DNA of 64,000 nucleotides from Actinospineispora acaciae DSM 45401 (GCF_000620785.1 NZ_JIAI01000012.1:156139-220138); one strand, 5' to 3'. Shown: positions 15,463 through 24,231, counted from the stretch's first letter. Numbers and translations are program-made. The notes: a model not told the origin generated them from the letters alone.

Positions 15463-17138
15463 GAAGGTGCGTTCGGGGAGCCGTCCGAGCCGCCGATGTT
15501 CGCGACCGTGTTGGCGAACGACGGCCGGGTGGCCATCGCGTAGGCGTAGACGGCGGCGGCGAACACGGCGATGGTGACCGAGCCGGAGACGATGCCGAGC
15601 GGGCCGCCGCCACCGGGCAGCAGCGACTCCTCCGAGCCGCCGAACTCGCCGAAGTAGCTGATGACGGTCATCCCGGCGATCCAGAGCACGCACCAGGACC
15701 CGCCCCGGAAGTCCAGCGCGGGCAGCGGGCGCCCGGCGAACCGGCGGTAGCCGGCCAGGAAGGCGTATCCGGCGACGATGGCCAGGAACAGCTTCTCGTT
15801 CACCGACCAACCGGTCCAGAACACGATCAGGTTCGCGGACAGGAACGCGAGGTAGGAGATGACGTCACCGCCGGGCAGCCGGAACGGCCGGGGCTGGTCG
15901 GGCAGCGTCCGGCGCAGGATGCCGTAGGCCACCGGACCGATGGCGAACGTCAGCACCGTGGCGGAGGTGATGAATCCGACGATCTTCTGCCACCCGGGGA
16001 ACGGCAGGAACAGCAGGCAGCCGGCGACGAACGTCAGCGCGGTGGCCACCCACGGAATGCCCCAGCGGTTCAGCCGGGTCAACGCCGTCGGGGCATTTCC
16101 GTTCTGTGCGTTCGCGAACGCTATTCGGGTGGTGACGGCCGCGTAGATCAGGCCGGTGTCGCCGGGCGAGAGGATCGCGTCGGCGTAGATCGCGATCGCC
16201 AGCCAGGTCGCGCCGAGAATGGTGGCCAGGCCGGCGAGAGGCCCGGCGACATCGGTGAACGTCACGTTGGCCCAGCCGGCGCCGAGCAGTTCGCTGGGCA
16301 GGCCGGTGATGAAAGCGATCTGCAACAGCACGTACAGCGTCCCGGTGACCACGATCGACCCGATCACGGCGAAAGGCACGTTCCGCTGCGGGTTCGTCGA
16401 CTCGCCGGCGAACTCGACGCCCTGGCGAAATCCGAGAGAGGCGAACACGATGCCGGCGGTGGGCAGCGCGGTGAACACCGACCCCACGCCGGAGGGGAAC
16501 ATCCCGCCGTGCGCGACCAGGTTGGCGCCGTGGAACGACAGCGCGAACAGCCCGCCGATGGTGACGATGATGATCGCCAGCTTCCACCACACCAGTACGT
16601 CGTTGAACCGCACGAACGCCTTCACGCCGAGCACGTTGATGACGCTGAACGCGGCCATCAGCCCGATCGCCACCAGCAGCCCCGACGACGTGGTGACCGG
16701 CACCCCGTCCGAGGTGGTCATCAGCCACGGCAGGTAGCGCTGCGCGTACTGGAGCACCGCGAGCACCTCGCTGGGCGCCGACGCCGCGCAGGCCACCCAG
16801 AGCGTCCAGCCGGCGAAGTAGCCGGCGAACGAACCCGACGCGTACTGGGCGAACCGGATGACCCCGCCGGCGACCGGGAACATCACCGCCAGCTCGGCGA
16901 AGGTCAGCCCGATCAGCGTGACCATGATCCCGCCGACCACCCAGGAGAAGATCGCGGCCGGGCCGGCGATCTTCGCCGCGTTCAGCGCGCTGAACAGCCA
17001 GCCCGAGCCGATGATCGATCCGACACCGGTGAACAGCAGGCTCCGCCGGCCGATGTCCCGGCGCAGCCCGGTGTCCATTCGTACGGCGGCGCGGCGGGCC
17101 ACCGGGGTGGCCGATGGGGGTGTGGACATGGGCTCCAT
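15459..17138 (-). CDS. APC family amino acid permease
   Basis: A 559-aa integral membrane transporter. After a 30-residue cytoplasmic head, GVGSIIGSGWLFSALNAAKI is the conserved first-helix GSIIGSGW motif of APC transporters, followed by GLTFAELAVMFPVAGG and further hydrophobic spans making 12-13 helices in total. It likely imports an amino acid or amine by proton or antiport coupling. An AsnC/Lrp gene lies just upstream on the same strand (27 bases between), so it may control this transporter. Divergent catabolic genes beyond it suggest uptake of their substrate. Confidence 0.86.
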   Translation of the reverse strand: MEPMSTPPSATPVARRAAVRMDTGLRRDIGRRSLLFTGVGSIIGSGWLFSALNAAKIAGPAAIFSWVVGGIMVTLIGLTFAELAVMFPVAGGVIRFAQYASGSFAGYFAGWTLWVACAASAPSEVLAVLQYAQRYLPWLMTTSDGVPVTTSSGLLVAIGLMAAFSVINVLGVKAFVRFNDVLVWWKLAIIIVTIGGLFALSFHGANLVAHGGMFPSGVGSVFTALPTAGIVFASLGFRQGVEFAGESTNPQRNVPFAVIGSIVVTGTLYVLLQIAFITGLPSELLGAGWANVTFTDVAGPLAGLATILGATWLAIAIYADAILSPGDTGLIYAAVTTRIAFANAQNGNAPTALTRLNRWGIPWVATALTFVAGCLLFLPFPGWQKIVGFITSATVLTFAIGPVAYGILRRTLPDQPRPFRLPGGDVISYLAFLSANLIVFWTGWSVNEKLFLAIVAGYAFLAGYRRFAGRPLPALDFRGGSWCVLWIAGMTVISYFGEFGGSEESLLPGGGGPLGIVSGSVTIAVFAAAVYAYAMATRPSFANTVANIGGSDGSPNAPS

Positions 17139-17165
17139 TGCCTCGCGATCGGGGTTGTCCTGTTT

Positions 17166-17600
17166 TCAGTCGCCGCGGTTGAGCAGTTCGCTGAGAAAGA
17201 TCTGGGTCCGGGTGTGCGCGATTCCCGGGGTTCGCTGCAGGCGCAGGATGATCTGTTCGAGATGGTCGGTGTCTCGCGCCCTGATCAGGGCGAGGGCGTC
17301 GGCGTTTCCGGCCGTCGTCCAGGCCCGCACTATCTCCTCCTGTCCGGTGAGTGCGTCGGTCAACTGTTCGCGCGTGGTCCCGGTGGCGGCGAATATCCCG
17401 ATCAGCGCCTGCAATCCCAGTCCGAGCGCGTGGTGGTCGAGCCGAACCGTGTATCCCTTGATCACTCCCAGTTCTTCGAGACGAGCTATGCGACGTTTGA
17501 CGGAGGATGCGGCCAGGCCGGAAACGTGCGCAAGGTGAGCGAGCGAGGTTCGTGCGTCCTGGCCGAGTTCGTGCAAGATTCTGCGATCCATGTCGTCCAT
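17166..17600 (-). CDS. Lrp/AsnC family regulator
   Basis: A 144-aa regulator: MDDMDRRILHELGQDA, then an AsnC-type helix-turn-helix (LAHVSGLAASSVKRRIARLE) and a C-terminal RAM effector-binding domain (LIGIFAATGTTREQLTDAL, VRAWTTAGNADALALI). The start at 17600 is chosen from the conserved DxxDRxIL beginning. It lies between the APC permease (same strand) and the divergent kinase/aminotransferase fusion. AsnC-type regulators typically sense the amino acid whose uptake and breakdown they control. Confidence 0.88.
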   Translation of the reverse strand: MDDMDRRILHELGQDARTSLAHLAHVSGLAASSVKRRIARLEELGVIKGYTVRLDHHALGLGLQALIGIFAATGTTREQLTDALTGQEEIVRAWTTAGNADALALIRARDTDHLEQIILRLQRTPGIAHTRTQIFLSELLNRGD

Positions 17601-17681
17601 GGCGCCTGATCCTTGCATCGCGCCCGGATTCGCGCCCGGACTCGTCGACCGCCCCGGTGGCCGGGACATAGCGTCGCCGTC

Positions 17682-20600
17682 ATGCAGATGCGCAGTTCGA
17701 CGCCGATCGAGGCCCTCGCCGCGTTGGCCCGTGACCTGTTCGACGTGGACGCGGTGGCGGCGCCGCTGCCGGGCGAGCGGCACCGCAACGCCAGGCTGGA
17801 CGTGGGCGGACGCCCGGCGTACCTGCTCAAGGTGTACGCGAGCGACTGCGGGGCCGACGACGGGGCCGATGACGAGCCGGAGCTGCAGGACGCCGTGCTC
17901 GCCCACCTCGCCGGCCGGGGCCTGCCGGTGCCGAGCCTCGCGGGGTCCGCGACCGCGCGCATCGACGGCCGGGAGCACCAGGTGCGGCTGTTGAACTGGG
18001 TGGACGGGCGGGTGTGGGCGAGCGCGGGTCCGCCGGACGCGCGGCGGCTCGCCGGCCTCGGGGCGGCGGTGGCCCGGCTGGATGCGGCGCTGGCCGGGTT
18101 CGAGCACCCGGCGCTGGACCGCGAGTACCGCTGGCATCCGCTGCGGGCCACCGCGCTGGCCCGGGTGCTGCCGCTGCTGGACGATCGGGACCGTGAGTTC
18201 GTCGGCTCCAGCCTGGGCCGGCTGGACGAGCTGGCGCCCGAGCTGCGGGCACTGCCCGCGCAGGCGGTGCACAACGACGCCAGCGAGAACAACGTGCTGG
18301 TCGGCGCGGACGGCCGGGTGGCCGGGATCATCGACTTCGGCGACGTGGTGCGGGCGCCCAGGATCTGTGGGCTGGCGGTCGCGGTGGCCTACGCCCAGCT
18401 GGGCGTGCCGGATCCGGTCGCGGCGGCGGCCGCCGTGGTGGCCGGCTACCACGCCGAGGCACCGCTCACCGCCGCCGAGCTGCGGCTGCTGCCCGACCTG
18501 GTGGACATCCGGTTGGCCATGAGCATCGCCAACGCCGCCGAGCAGCGCCTGGTTGACCCGGACAACGCCTACCTGGACGTCAGCCAGGAGCCGATCCGCG
18601 CGCTGCTCGCGGCCTTGGGTGACCAGCCACGCGAGCTGCTGGCAGCCCGGTTCCGGGACGCCTGCGGGTACCGGCCGGTCGCCAATGAGCGGGCGGTGGT
18701 GTCCTGGCTGCGGTCGGTGGGCTGCGACCCGGCGCCGATGCTGCGCACCGACCCCCGCACCGCGCGGATCCACCACGTCGACTGGACCGAGGACGGGCCG
18801 GAGGAACTGCGCATGAGCCACGGCCCGGAGCGGGTGGCGGCCGCCATCGAATCGCGGATGCGCGCGGGCGGCGACACCCTGGCGGTCGGCCGGTACCGGG
18901 AGGACCGTGTCGTCTACCAGGGCGACGCCTTCGGCCCCGGCAACGGATACGGCGGCCACGGAAACGAGAACGGAAACGGCGGCAACGGGAACGGCGGCAA
19001 CGGGAACGGCGGCAACGGGAACGGCGGCGGGCCGGGGGAGCGGCGCAGCGTGCACCTGGGCATCGACCTGTTCGCCGACGCGGGGGAGCCGGTGTTCGCC
19101 CCGTTCGACGGCGTCCTGGCCGCTGTGGACTTCCGCGACCGGGACTACGACTACGGCGGTGTGCTGATGCTGGAGCACCGCACCGCCGACGGCACGCCGT
19201 TCTGGCTGCTCGTGGGGCACCTCAGCGAGCGCAGCTGTGCCGAGCTACGGCCCGGCGCGCGGGTCCGGCGCGGCGAGCGGATCGGACGGGTCGGGGCGGC
19301 GGCGGAGAACGGCGCCTGGCCCCCGCACATCCACGTGCAGCTGTTCACCACCCTGCTCGGCCGCTCCACCGACCTGCCCGGCGCGGTCCGCCCCAGCGAG
19401 CTGGACGTCTGGGAGAGCGTCTCCCCGGACCCGAACCTGCTGCTGCGCGCCCCGCTCACCCCGGCGGCCGCCCCGGACCGCACCGCCGCCCAGATCACCG
19501 CCCAGATCACCGCGCGCCGGGCGGCGAACCTGTCCGCCACCCTGTCGCTGAGCTACGCCGAGCCGCTGCACATCGTGGCCGGCGCCGGCGCGGAGCTGGT
19601 GGACGCGCACGGGCGGCGCCATCTCGACCTGGTCAACAACGTCTGCCACGTGGGGCACTGTCATCCGCGCGTGGTCGAGGCGCTGTCCACCCAGGCCGGG
19701 CTGCTGAACACGAACACCAGGTACCTGCACCCGAACATCACCGAGTACGCGCGGCGGCTGGCCGCCACGTTCCCGGACCCGCTGAACGTGGTGATGTTGA
19801 CGAACTCCGGCAGCGAGGCCAACGACCTGGCGCTGCGGCTGGCCCGCACCGCGACCGGGCGCGAGCACGTGCTGGTGCTGGACTGGGCCTACCACGGCAA
19901 CCTGGGCTCCCTGATCGAGATCAGCCCGTACAAGTTCAACCGCGCCGGCGGCTCCGGCCCGGGCGGGCGGGTGCGGGTGTGCGCGCTGCCCGATCCGTAC
20001 CGGGGCGAGTTCGGCGGCGACGGGCCCCGGTACGCCGAGGATGTCGCGGCGCACTGCTCGGAGCTGGCCGCCTCGGGGACGCCGGCCGCCGCCTTCGTCC
20101 ACGAGTCGATCCCGGGCTGCGCCGGCCAGGTCGAGCTGGCCGGCGGCTACCTGCAGGCCGCGTACGCGCACGCCCGCGCGGCCGGTGCGCTGTGCATCGC
20201 CGACGAGGTGCAGTGCGGCTTCGGGCGGGTGGGCACGCACATGTGGGCGTTCGAGCGGCACGGCGTGGTGCCGGACATCGTCACCCTCGGCAAGCCGATC
20301 GGGAACGGCCATCCGATCGGCGCCGTCGTCACCACACCCCGGGTGGCCCGCGTCTTCCGAACGGGCATGGAGTACTTCAACACCTACGGCGGCAACCCGG
20401 TGTCCTGCGCGGTCGGGCTGGCCGTTCTGGACGTGGTGCACGACCAGCGGCTGATGGCGAACTGCGCGCTCGTCGGCGAACGGCTCGAGGCGCGGCTGGC
20501 CGCGATGGCGTCGCGGTACCCGGTGATCGGTGACGTGCGCGGGCGGGGCCTGTTCCTCGGCGTGGACCTGGTGACCGACCGGGCGTCGAAGCGGCCCGAC

Positions 20601-20780
20601 CCCGTGACCGCCGCCCGGGTGGTCGAGGCGGCCAAGCGGGACGGCGTGCTGCTGTCCACCGACGGCCCCGCCGACAACGTCCTCAAGATCAAGCCGCCCG
20701 CCGTGCTCACCGTGGAACAGGCCGAGCGCGCGGCCACCGTGATCGAGTCGGCCCTCGCCGAGCTGAGCCCGCGCCGGTGA
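17682..20780 (+). CDS. Fused APH-type kinase / M23-like domain / class III aminotransferase (phospho-lyase type)
   Basis: A 1032-aa three-part protein. Residues about 20-320 are an aminoglycoside-phosphotransferase-like kinase with HNDASENN (H196, D198, N203) and IDFGDV near 218. A Gly/Asn-rich linker (418-453, repeated GGNGNG) leads to an M23 peptidase-like domain with H458xxxD462 and H549-I-H551, so the metal ligands look intact. From about 610 a class III PLP enzyme follows, with TNSGSEANDLA, IADEVQCGFGR and the Schiff-base Lys in TLGKPIGNG (K871). In animals, hydroxylysine kinase and ammoniophospho-lyases belong to the same kinase and PLP families, so phosphorylation then amine/phosphate elimination or transamination of an amino alcohol is plausible. 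There is no signal peptide. The M24 gene follows closely. Confidence 0.85.
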   Translation: MQMRSSTPIEALAALARDLFDVDAVAAPLPGERHRNARLDVGGRPAYLLKVYASDCGADDGADDEPELQDAVLAHLAGRGLPVPSLAGSATARIDGREHQVRLLNWVDGRVWASAGPPDARRLAGLGAAVARLDAALAGFEHPALDREYRWHPLRATALARVLPLLDDRDREFVGSSLGRLDELAPELRALPAQAVHNDASENNVLVGADGRVAGIIDFGDVVRAPRICGLAVAVAYAQLGVPDPVAAAAAVVAGYHAEAPLTAAELRLLPDLVDIRLAMSIANAAEQRLVDPDNAYLDVSQEPIRALLAALGDQPRELLAARFRDACGYRPVANERAVVSWLRSVGCDPAPMLRTDPRTARIHHVDWTEDGPEELRMSHGPERVAAAIESRMRAGGDTLAVGRYREDRVVYQGDAFGPGNGYGGHGNENGNGGNGNGGNGNGGNGNGGGPGERRSVHLGIDLFADAGEPVFAPFDGVLAAVDFRDRDYDYGGVLMLEHRTADGTPFWLLVGHLSERSCAELRPGARVRRGERIGRVGAAAENGAWPPHIHVQLFTTLLGRSTDLPGAVRPSELDVWESVSPDPNLLLRAPLTPAAAPDRTAAQITAQITARRAANLSATLSLSYAEPLHIVAGAGAELVDAHGRRHLDLVNNVCHVGHCHPRVVEALSTQAGLLNTNTRYLHPNITEYARRLAATFPDPLNVVMLTNSGSEANDLALRLARTATGREHVLVLDWAYHGNLGSLIEISPYKFNRAGGSGPGGRVRVCALPDPYRGEFGGDGPRYAEDVAAHCSELAASGTPAAAFVHESIPGCAGQVELAGGYLQAAYAHARAAGALCIADEVQCGFGRVGTHMWAFERHGVVPDIVTLGKPIGNGHPIGAVVTTPRVARVFRTGMEYFNTYGGNPVSCAVGLAVLDVVHDQRLMANCALVGERLEARLAAMASRYPVIGDVRGRGLFLGVDLVTDRASKRPDPVTAARVVEAAKRDGVLLSTDGPADNVLKIKPPAVLTVEQAERAATVIESALAELSPRR

Positions 20781-20794
20781 TCGAGTACGTTCCG

Positions 20795-20840
20795 GGACAC
20801 GGACATGACACGGACACGGACACGACACGGACACGACACG
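20795..20840. repeat. Short GACACG-type direct repeats
   Basis: The 77-base gap between the fusion gene and the M24 gene is mostly imperfect repeats of GGACACG/GACACGAC. They lie before the chosen GTG start and its GGGGAGG ribosome site at 20845-20851. A longer frame starting at 20777 would translate them as an Asp/Thr/His-rich head; I consider that unlikely. Confidence 0.6.
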
Positions 20841-20857
20841 TGACGGGGAGGCGGCCG

Positions 20858-22090
20858 GTGACGTCAGGGCGGAAACTGGAGCGGCTCGGCGACGGGCCCG
20901 AGCCGCAGTGGCTCACCGACGAGGCGATCGGCGCCGTCGAGGTGCTGGAACCGCCCCCGTTCGAGCCGGCGGAGTACGACGCTCGGATGCGGCGGGTGTG
21001 CGCCCGGCTCACCGAGCTGGACGCCGACGCGCTGCTGGTGTTCCGTCCGTCCAGCGTGGAGTACCTGTGCGGCTACCACACCCAGGAGACCGCGCCGCAG
21101 CCGTTGCTGGTCACCCACGAGGGCGCCCGGCTGTACGTGATGGACCTGGAGGTCGGCCGGGCGCTGGCCAGCTCGTCCGCCGACGAGATCGTCTACACCG
21201 GCTACGACAACACGCGTGACCGCGACGAGCTGGTGACCGCGCACGTGCGGCGGACGCTGGGTACGGGCGGGCGGCTCGCCGTCGAGCTCCAGGGCGCCAC
21301 GACCCCGCCGGCGGTCATCGACCGGCTCCGGTCGCTCGGGCTCGCGCTGGTGGACGGGCGGTTCCTGGTGGAGACGCTGCGGCTGGTGCTCTCGCCCGCC
21401 GAGCTGCGGTGCATGGAGGAGGCGGCGCGCATCACCGCGCTCGGGCTGGACGCGGCCGTCGGCGCGGCCCGCGAGCCCGCCGCCACCGACTCCACGGTGG
21501 CCGCCGCGATCGCCGCCGCACTGCACCGGGAGGCCGACTCGCGCTCCGCCTGGGGGCCGCTGGTGGTCAGCGAACCGCGCGCGGGCGTCCCGCACTCGAC
21601 GTTCCGCTCCGAGCCGCTCGCCGCCCCGGGCTCGACGTTCCTGGAGTTCGCCGGTACCCACCACCGCTACCACGCCCCGGTCATGCGCACGGTCGTCCGG
21701 GGGCGCCCGTCGCCGGTCACCCTGCGCCTGGCCGACCGTTCGCGCACGGCGCTGGCCGCCGTCCTGGCCCACGCCAAGGCCGGCGTGGCGTGCTCGGAGG
21801 TCGCCCGGCGGGCCCGCGAGGCGCTGGGCCCGCTCGAAGCCGACGAGGTGTTCCACTGGATGTTCGGATACCCGGTGGGGCTGGCGCACCCGCCGCACTG
21901 GATGGACGGCGCGCCGTTCTGCCTGACCGCCGACAACCCGGGCCTGCTCCAGGCGGGCATGACCTTCCACGTGCCGGCGTCGTTCCGCTCGTTCGGGGCG
22001 CAGTGCGTCGGCCTGAGCCAGACGTTCGTCGTGGAGCCGGACGGCGCGCGGGCGCTCACCCACGGCGCCGCGGAGCTGATCGAGCTGTGA
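20858..22090 (+). CDS. M24 (pita-bread) family hydrolase, ectoine hydrolase (DoeA/EutD)-like
   Basis: A 410-aa protein with a creatinase-type N-terminal domain and a C-terminal pita-bread fold. Positions that bind metal in M24 peptidases are replaced: FLEFAGTHHRYHAPVMRT where LVDxG...DxTRT is expected, GYPVGLAHPPHW for the GHGxG His, and GMTFHVPASF for the MxxTIEP Glu. This matches non-metal members such as creatinase and ectoine hydrolase; RYHAP and GYPVGLAHPP are reminiscent of DoeA/EutD. Start 20858 is supported by GGGGAGG seven bases before. Beside an AsnC regulator and a class III aminotransferase it fits amide or ring opening in amino-compound breakdown, but no EutE/DoeB deacetylase is present. 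Confidence 0.72.
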   Translation: MTSGRKLERLGDGPEPQWLTDEAIGAVEVLEPPPFEPAEYDARMRRVCARLTELDADALLVFRPSSVEYLCGYHTQETAPQPLLVTHEGARLYVMDLEVGRALASSSADEIVYTGYDNTRDRDELVTAHVRRTLGTGGRLAVELQGATTPPAVIDRLRSLGLALVDGRFLVETLRLVLSPAELRCMEEAARITALGLDAAVGAAREPAATDSTVAAAIAAALHREADSRSAWGPLVVSEPRAGVPHSTFRSEPLAAPGSTFLEFAGTHHRYHAPVMRTVVRGRPSPVTLRLADRSRTALAAVLAHAKAGVACSEVARRAREALGPLEADEVFHWMFGYPVGLAHPPHWMDGAPFCLTADNPGLLQAGMTFHVPASFRSFGAQCVGLSQTFVVEPDGARALTHGAAELIEL

Positions 22091-22098
22091 GCGGGCGA

Positions 22099-22104
22099 TA
22101 GGGT
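22099..22104 (+). promoter_or_regulatory. -10 box of a leaderless thyX-like transcript
   Basis: TAGGGT ends 6 bases before the GTG at 22111, the spacing expected when transcription starts at the initiation codon. No clear -35 or ribosome site is visible. Inferred from spacing only. Confidence 0.45.
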
Positions 22105-22110
22105 ACGCCC

Positions 22111-23010
22111 GTGTCAGGTTTACCCGAGGTCACGCAGGTCGACGCGAGGGTCGTCGCGGACTCGGTGAACGACGCGGGCGACCGGCTGACCACGATGGTC
22201 GTGACGCTGCCGCGCTCCGCGTTGGCCGAGCTGAACACCCACCGCGCGTTTTCCCGCAACTCCGCCTCCTCGCGCGCCGTCCCGGTCAAGCGGATGATCG
22301 AGTACGTCCAGCGCACGCCGTACGTGCCGCGCGCGTTCTCGGTGAACAAGCCGGGCATGAACGCGCACGAGTTCATCGAGCCGGGCTCGCCCCGGTGGCC
22401 GGACGTGCACGCCTGGTGGATGCGCAGCGTCGAGACCGCGCTGGGCCAGGCGCGGGCGGGGCTCGAGCTCGGCGTGCACAAGCAGGAGGTCAACCGGATC
22501 CTCGAGCCGTACCTGATGCACACCGTGGTCATCTCCAGCACGGAGTGGGACAACTTCTTCGCCCAGCGCCTGGACACCGACGACACCGGCGCGCCGCTGG
22601 CCTACCTGCCGATCTACGACGCGGCGTTGGCGATGAAGGACGCCCTGACCGGCTCCAGCCCGTCATCCGTGGCCGTGGGGGACTGGCACACGCCGTTCAT
22701 CACCGCCGAGGAACGGGACGCGCTCGCCCCGGAGCAGGCACGGGCCGTCGCGGCGGCGCGCAGCGCGCGGGTCTCGTACTTCACCCCGACCGGCGACCGG
22801 GTGGTCGGCGCCGGCCCCTCGATCGACGCGGACCTGCGGCTGTACGAGCGGCTGCTCAACCCCGGCCAGGGCTCCGCCCTGCACCTGTCCCCGTTCGAGC
22901 ACGTGGCGACCCCGGCCACCCCCGGCAGCGGGAACTTCACCGGCTGGCGCCAGTGGCGCGCCGACGTCGAAGCGGGGGCCGTTACAGCGCGCCCAGAACC
23001 CGCGAGGTGA
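22111..23010 (+). CDS. Flavin-dependent thymidylate synthase (ThyX) family protein
   Basis: A 299-aa ThyX-fold protein. The signature reads THRAFSRNSASSR, matching the RHRxxSxNxxSxR family motif except that the first Arg is Thr. HKQEVNRILEPYLMHTVVIS and STEWDNFFAQRL correspond to the conserved folate/FAD-side helices, and SPFEHVATPA ends the core. ThyX makes dTMP from dUMP using FADH2 and methylene-tetrahydrofolate. It is longer than usual ThyX (about 220-260 aa) and belongs to a divergent subgroup, so catalytic equivalence is likely but not certain. It overlaps the convergent YeiH gene by 29 bases. Confidence 0.78.
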   Translation: MSGLPEVTQVDARVVADSVNDAGDRLTTMVVTLPRSALAELNTHRAFSRNSASSRAVPVKRMIEYVQRTPYVPRAFSVNKPGMNAHEFIEPGSPRWPDVHAWWMRSVETALGQARAGLELGVHKQEVNRILEPYLMHTVVISSTEWDNFFAQRLDTDDTGAPLAYLPIYDAALAMKDALTGSSPSSVAVGDWHTPFITAEERDALAPEQARAVAAARSARVSYFTPTGDRVVGAGPSIDADLRLYERLLNPGQGSALHLSPFEHVATPATPGSGNFTGWRQWRADVEAGAVTARPEPAR

Positions 23011-24082
23011 TCAGCACCTCGGCGAGGGCGGTCACCGCGACGACGGCCAGCGCGATCGCGCCCACCACGAACGGCCGGAAGCCGGTGACCCGCATCTGGC
23101 GCAGGTCGAAGTTCAGCCCGACGCCTGCGAAGGTCAGCAGGAACGCCCACTTGGACAGGTTGCCCAGGCTGGTGATCTCGGGCTTGCTGAGCACGCCGGC
23201 GGTGGCCAGCGCGGACACCGCCAGGTAGCCGAGGACGAACTTCGGGAACCGCTCCCAGACGAACCCGGCGCGCGCGGCCAGCCCGGTGCCCACCGACGCG
23301 GCCTGCCCGCGCGAGGACCAGTACAGCGCGTAGAGCAGCACCACGAAGCCGATCAGCGCGTTGCGGGTGTTCTTCACCAGCACGGCGACGTCCTGGGCCT
23401 GCGGGGAGTAGAGCGCGCCGGCGGCGGTGGTCTCCGCCGTGTTGTCCACCGCGAGCCCGGCCCACACGCCGTACTCGGTGTCGGTCAGCGCCAACCCGTG
23501 CCCGATCAACGGGAACGTCAGCAGCGCCACCGCGCCCAGGGCCAGGATGGCCGCGATCGCGTACCCGGAGTCCTCCTCGTCGGCCTCGATGGCGCCGCGC
23601 CCGGCGATGATCGCGGATACCCCGCAGATCGCGGTGCCCATGGCCAGCAGCGAGGTGAGCTTGCCGCGCAGCCGCAGCCAGCGGCCGAGCAGCAGCACGA
23701 TCCCGCTGGCGATCACGATGTCGATGAACACCAGCACCAGGCTGACCCCGCCCAGGCGCAGCACGTCACCGATCAGGAACCGGGCGCCGAGCAGCACGAT
23801 GCCGATCTTGAGCCACAGCTCGTAGGTGCCGACGCCGGGCCGGAACACGCGCGGGATGCCGACGGTGTTGCGGATGACCGCGCCGAGCAGGATCGCCCAG
23901 AGCACGTACTCGATGTCCGGCAGGGCGGTGTGCGTGGCGGTGCCCAGCGCCTTGATCTCGCCCTGCGCCCACTTGCCGATCAGGCCGATCACCGCGAGCA
24001 GCGCCAGCCCCGGCAGGTAGGACACCAGGGTGGCCGGGGCGCGCCTGATCACGGTCGACGGGCTGGCCGCCCGGGTCACCAC
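22982..24082 (-). CDS. YeiH/UPF0324 family putative sulfate exporter
   Basis: A 366-aa integral membrane protein with about 10-11 helices. Family landmarks include WAILLGAVIRNTVGIP, KIGIVLLGARFLIGDV, AMGTAICGVSAIIAG, AVDNTAETTAAG and FAGVGLNFDLRQMRVTGFRP. Family members have been proposed to export sulfate or related anions; direct biochemical proof is limited. It is the last gene of the leftward ABC-transporter operon and its GTG overlaps the end of the 51-aa gene before it, so it is co-translated with sulfur uptake genes, fitting a role in sulfur anion balance. Confidence 0.83.
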   Translation of the reverse strand: MVTRAASPSTVIRRAPATLVSYLPGLALLAVIGLIGKWAQGEIKALGTATHTALPDIEYVLWAILLGAVIRNTVGIPRVFRPGVGTYELWLKIGIVLLGARFLIGDVLRLGGVSLVLVFIDIVIASGIVLLLGRWLRLRGKLTSLLAMGTAICGVSAIIAGRGAIEADEEDSGYAIAAILALGAVALLTFPLIGHGLALTDTEYGVWAGLAVDNTAETTAAGALYSPQAQDVAVLVKNTRNALIGFVVLLYALYWSSRGQAASVGTGLAARAGFVWERFPKFVLGYLAVSALATAGVLSKPEITSLGNLSKWAFLLTFAGVGLNFDLRQMRVTGFRPFVVGAIALAVVAVTALAEVLITSRVLGAL

Positions 24083-24231
24083 GGGATCACCGGCAGCAGC
24101 CCGAACCCGACGGCGAGCACCAGCACGCCGGCCACCAGCACGGCTATCCAGTCCACGGACAGCCGCCGGCGCGGTGGCTGGGTGTCGACGGGTTCTGGCG
24201 TGCTCACCTGGTCGCTCACCGGGTCGCTCAC
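24076..24231 (-). CDS. Small single-span membrane protein (51 aa)
   Basis: The GTG at 24231 overlaps the permease stop (GTGA), and the frame runs 51 codons to a TGA that overlaps the YeiH start region. The product has a polar head with SDPVSDQVS and PPRRRLS, then one hydrophobic helix (IAVLVAGVLVLAVGFGLLP). Stop-start coupling on both sides argues strongly that it is translated. It could be an accessory subunit of the exporter or transporter. The head comes from a 12-base direct repeat, so the start could be one repeat later. Confidence 0.65.
   Translation of the reverse strand: MSDPVSDQVSTPEPVDTQPPRRRLSVDWIAVLVAGVLVLAVGFGLLPVIPW

Noticed and set aside
17682..20780. M23 domain as a secreted cell-wall peptidase
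   Set aside because: No signal peptide or membrane anchor and it is internal to a cytoplasmic kinase/PLP fusion.
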